Positions 63,654 to 64,000 of a DNA stretch of 64,000 nt are shown here, piece after piece. Each line of letters starts with the position of its first letter. The first letter of the stretch is position 1. Both the position numbers and the translations under genes were made by a program. The stretch is from Streptomyces toxytricini. GTDB taxonomy: Bacteria > Actinomycetota > Actinomycetes > Streptomycetales > Streptomycetaceae. The stretch spans positions 123,324-187,323 of the forward strand of contig NZ_BMTY01000008.1 in assembly GCF_014649915.1 (NCBI RefSeq). The letters are read 5' to 3'. The notes beneath the pieces were generated by a model. It searched no databases. It was not told where the DNA came from and saw nothing but the letters and a program-made list of their open reading frames with translations.

Positions 63654-64000
63654 TTGTCCTCCCATCCCGCCCCCCGCCGCACCATCGCCGTCGTACTCGC
63701 CGGGGGGACCGGCCAGCGCATCGGGCTCGAAATACCCAAGCAGCTCCTCAAGATCGCCGGAAAGTCGATCCTGGAGCACACCCTCCACATCTTCGAGAAC
63801 GCTCCGGACGTCGACGAGGTCATCCTGCTGATGACCCCGGCGTACGTGGACGACGCCCGCCGCATCGTGGAGAAGGCCCGCCTCGCCAAGGTGACCGGCG
63901 TCCTGGCCGGCGGCGCCACCCGCAGCGAGACCACCCGCATCGCCATCCGGGCCGCCTCCGAGCGCCTCGCCGGCGGCGAGGACTGCAACCTCCTCTTCCA
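63654..64000 (+). CDS. IspD/TarI-type cytidylyltransferase (runs off the window)
   Basis: The first 115 residues are visible. A TTG start at 63654 is set by AGGAGA five to ten bases upstream. The N-terminus has the cytidylyltransferase loop VLAGGTGQRIG followed by the lysine in IPKQLL, and the later GGATRSETTRIAI. The fold is shared by IspD and by ribitol- or glycerol-phosphate cytidylyltransferases of the TarI type; the teichoic acid neighbours favour the second. The gene may continue into a fused reductase, but that lies beyond the window. Confidence 0.85.
   Translation, partial: MSSHPAPRRTIAVVLAGGTGQRIGLEIPKQLLKIAGKSILEHTLHIFENAPDVDEVILLMTPAYVDDARRIVEKARLAKVTGVLAGGATRSETTRIAIRAASERLAGGEDCNLLF

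Overview
The window is chromosomal DNA of a high-GC actinomycete, almost certainly a Streptomyces or close relative. Codon third positions are nearly all G or C, GTG and TTG starts and ATGA/GTGA/TTGA gene overlaps are common, and housekeeping genes typical of the group are present (a DUF3000 gene beside hemE, a HemQ-type haem pathway, a Streptomyces-style teichoic acid locus). Everything here is read from the sequence; no database search was possible.

Positions 1 to about 27,850 form a specialised-metabolite region, possibly cut at its left edge. A plus-strand block holds a free-standing carrier protein, a LanB N-terminal-type protein without an elimination domain, two large NRPS genes (C-A-T-C-A-T and C-A-T-C-A-T-TE, four modules), a cytochrome P450 and an MFS exporter. 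Facing it on the minus strand are a LanM-type lanthipeptide synthetase, a 75-residue candidate precursor peptide and a large LAL/LuxR regulator. Two small translationally coupled LuxR-type regulators close the region. The LanM protein keeps every dehydratase residue that can be placed but has lost all three zinc ligands of the cyclase domain, and the candidate precursor has a single Cys. Together with the tRNA-dependent-type LanB protein next to a carrier protein, this is the strongest candidate for an undescribed system.

Positions 27,850 to 33,730 hold a HigB/HigA-like toxin-antitoxin pair lying between an intact msrB and a decayed msrB fragment, then murC, a small conserved protein, a RibD-C reductase, zapE and an OsmC gene. 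Positions about 33,895 to 36,375 are a VOC-protein/WYL-regulator gene pair enclosed by long (about 480 bp) imperfect inverted repeats, with an operator-like palindrome between the two genes.

Positions 36,560 to 46,444 carry a Tat-exported PhoX-like protein, a PPK2 kinase, a lipoprotein deacetylase, an AIM24 protein, a PTH2-like protein, an XRE/TPR regulator with three overlapping small genes, and a DUF692 enzyme coupled to a TIGR04222 membrane protein with a Cys/Ser/Gly-rich tail. Positions 46,645 to 56,731 include haem genes (hemQ, hemY/cgoX, hemE), a DUF4349 lipoprotein, a CoA-disulfide-reductase-like flavoprotein, a DUF3000 gene, an orphan LuxR-type response regulator, RNase D and a ferritin-like protein. 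The right end has a fadA-fadB beta-oxidation operon and the start of a teichoic acid locus that runs off the window.
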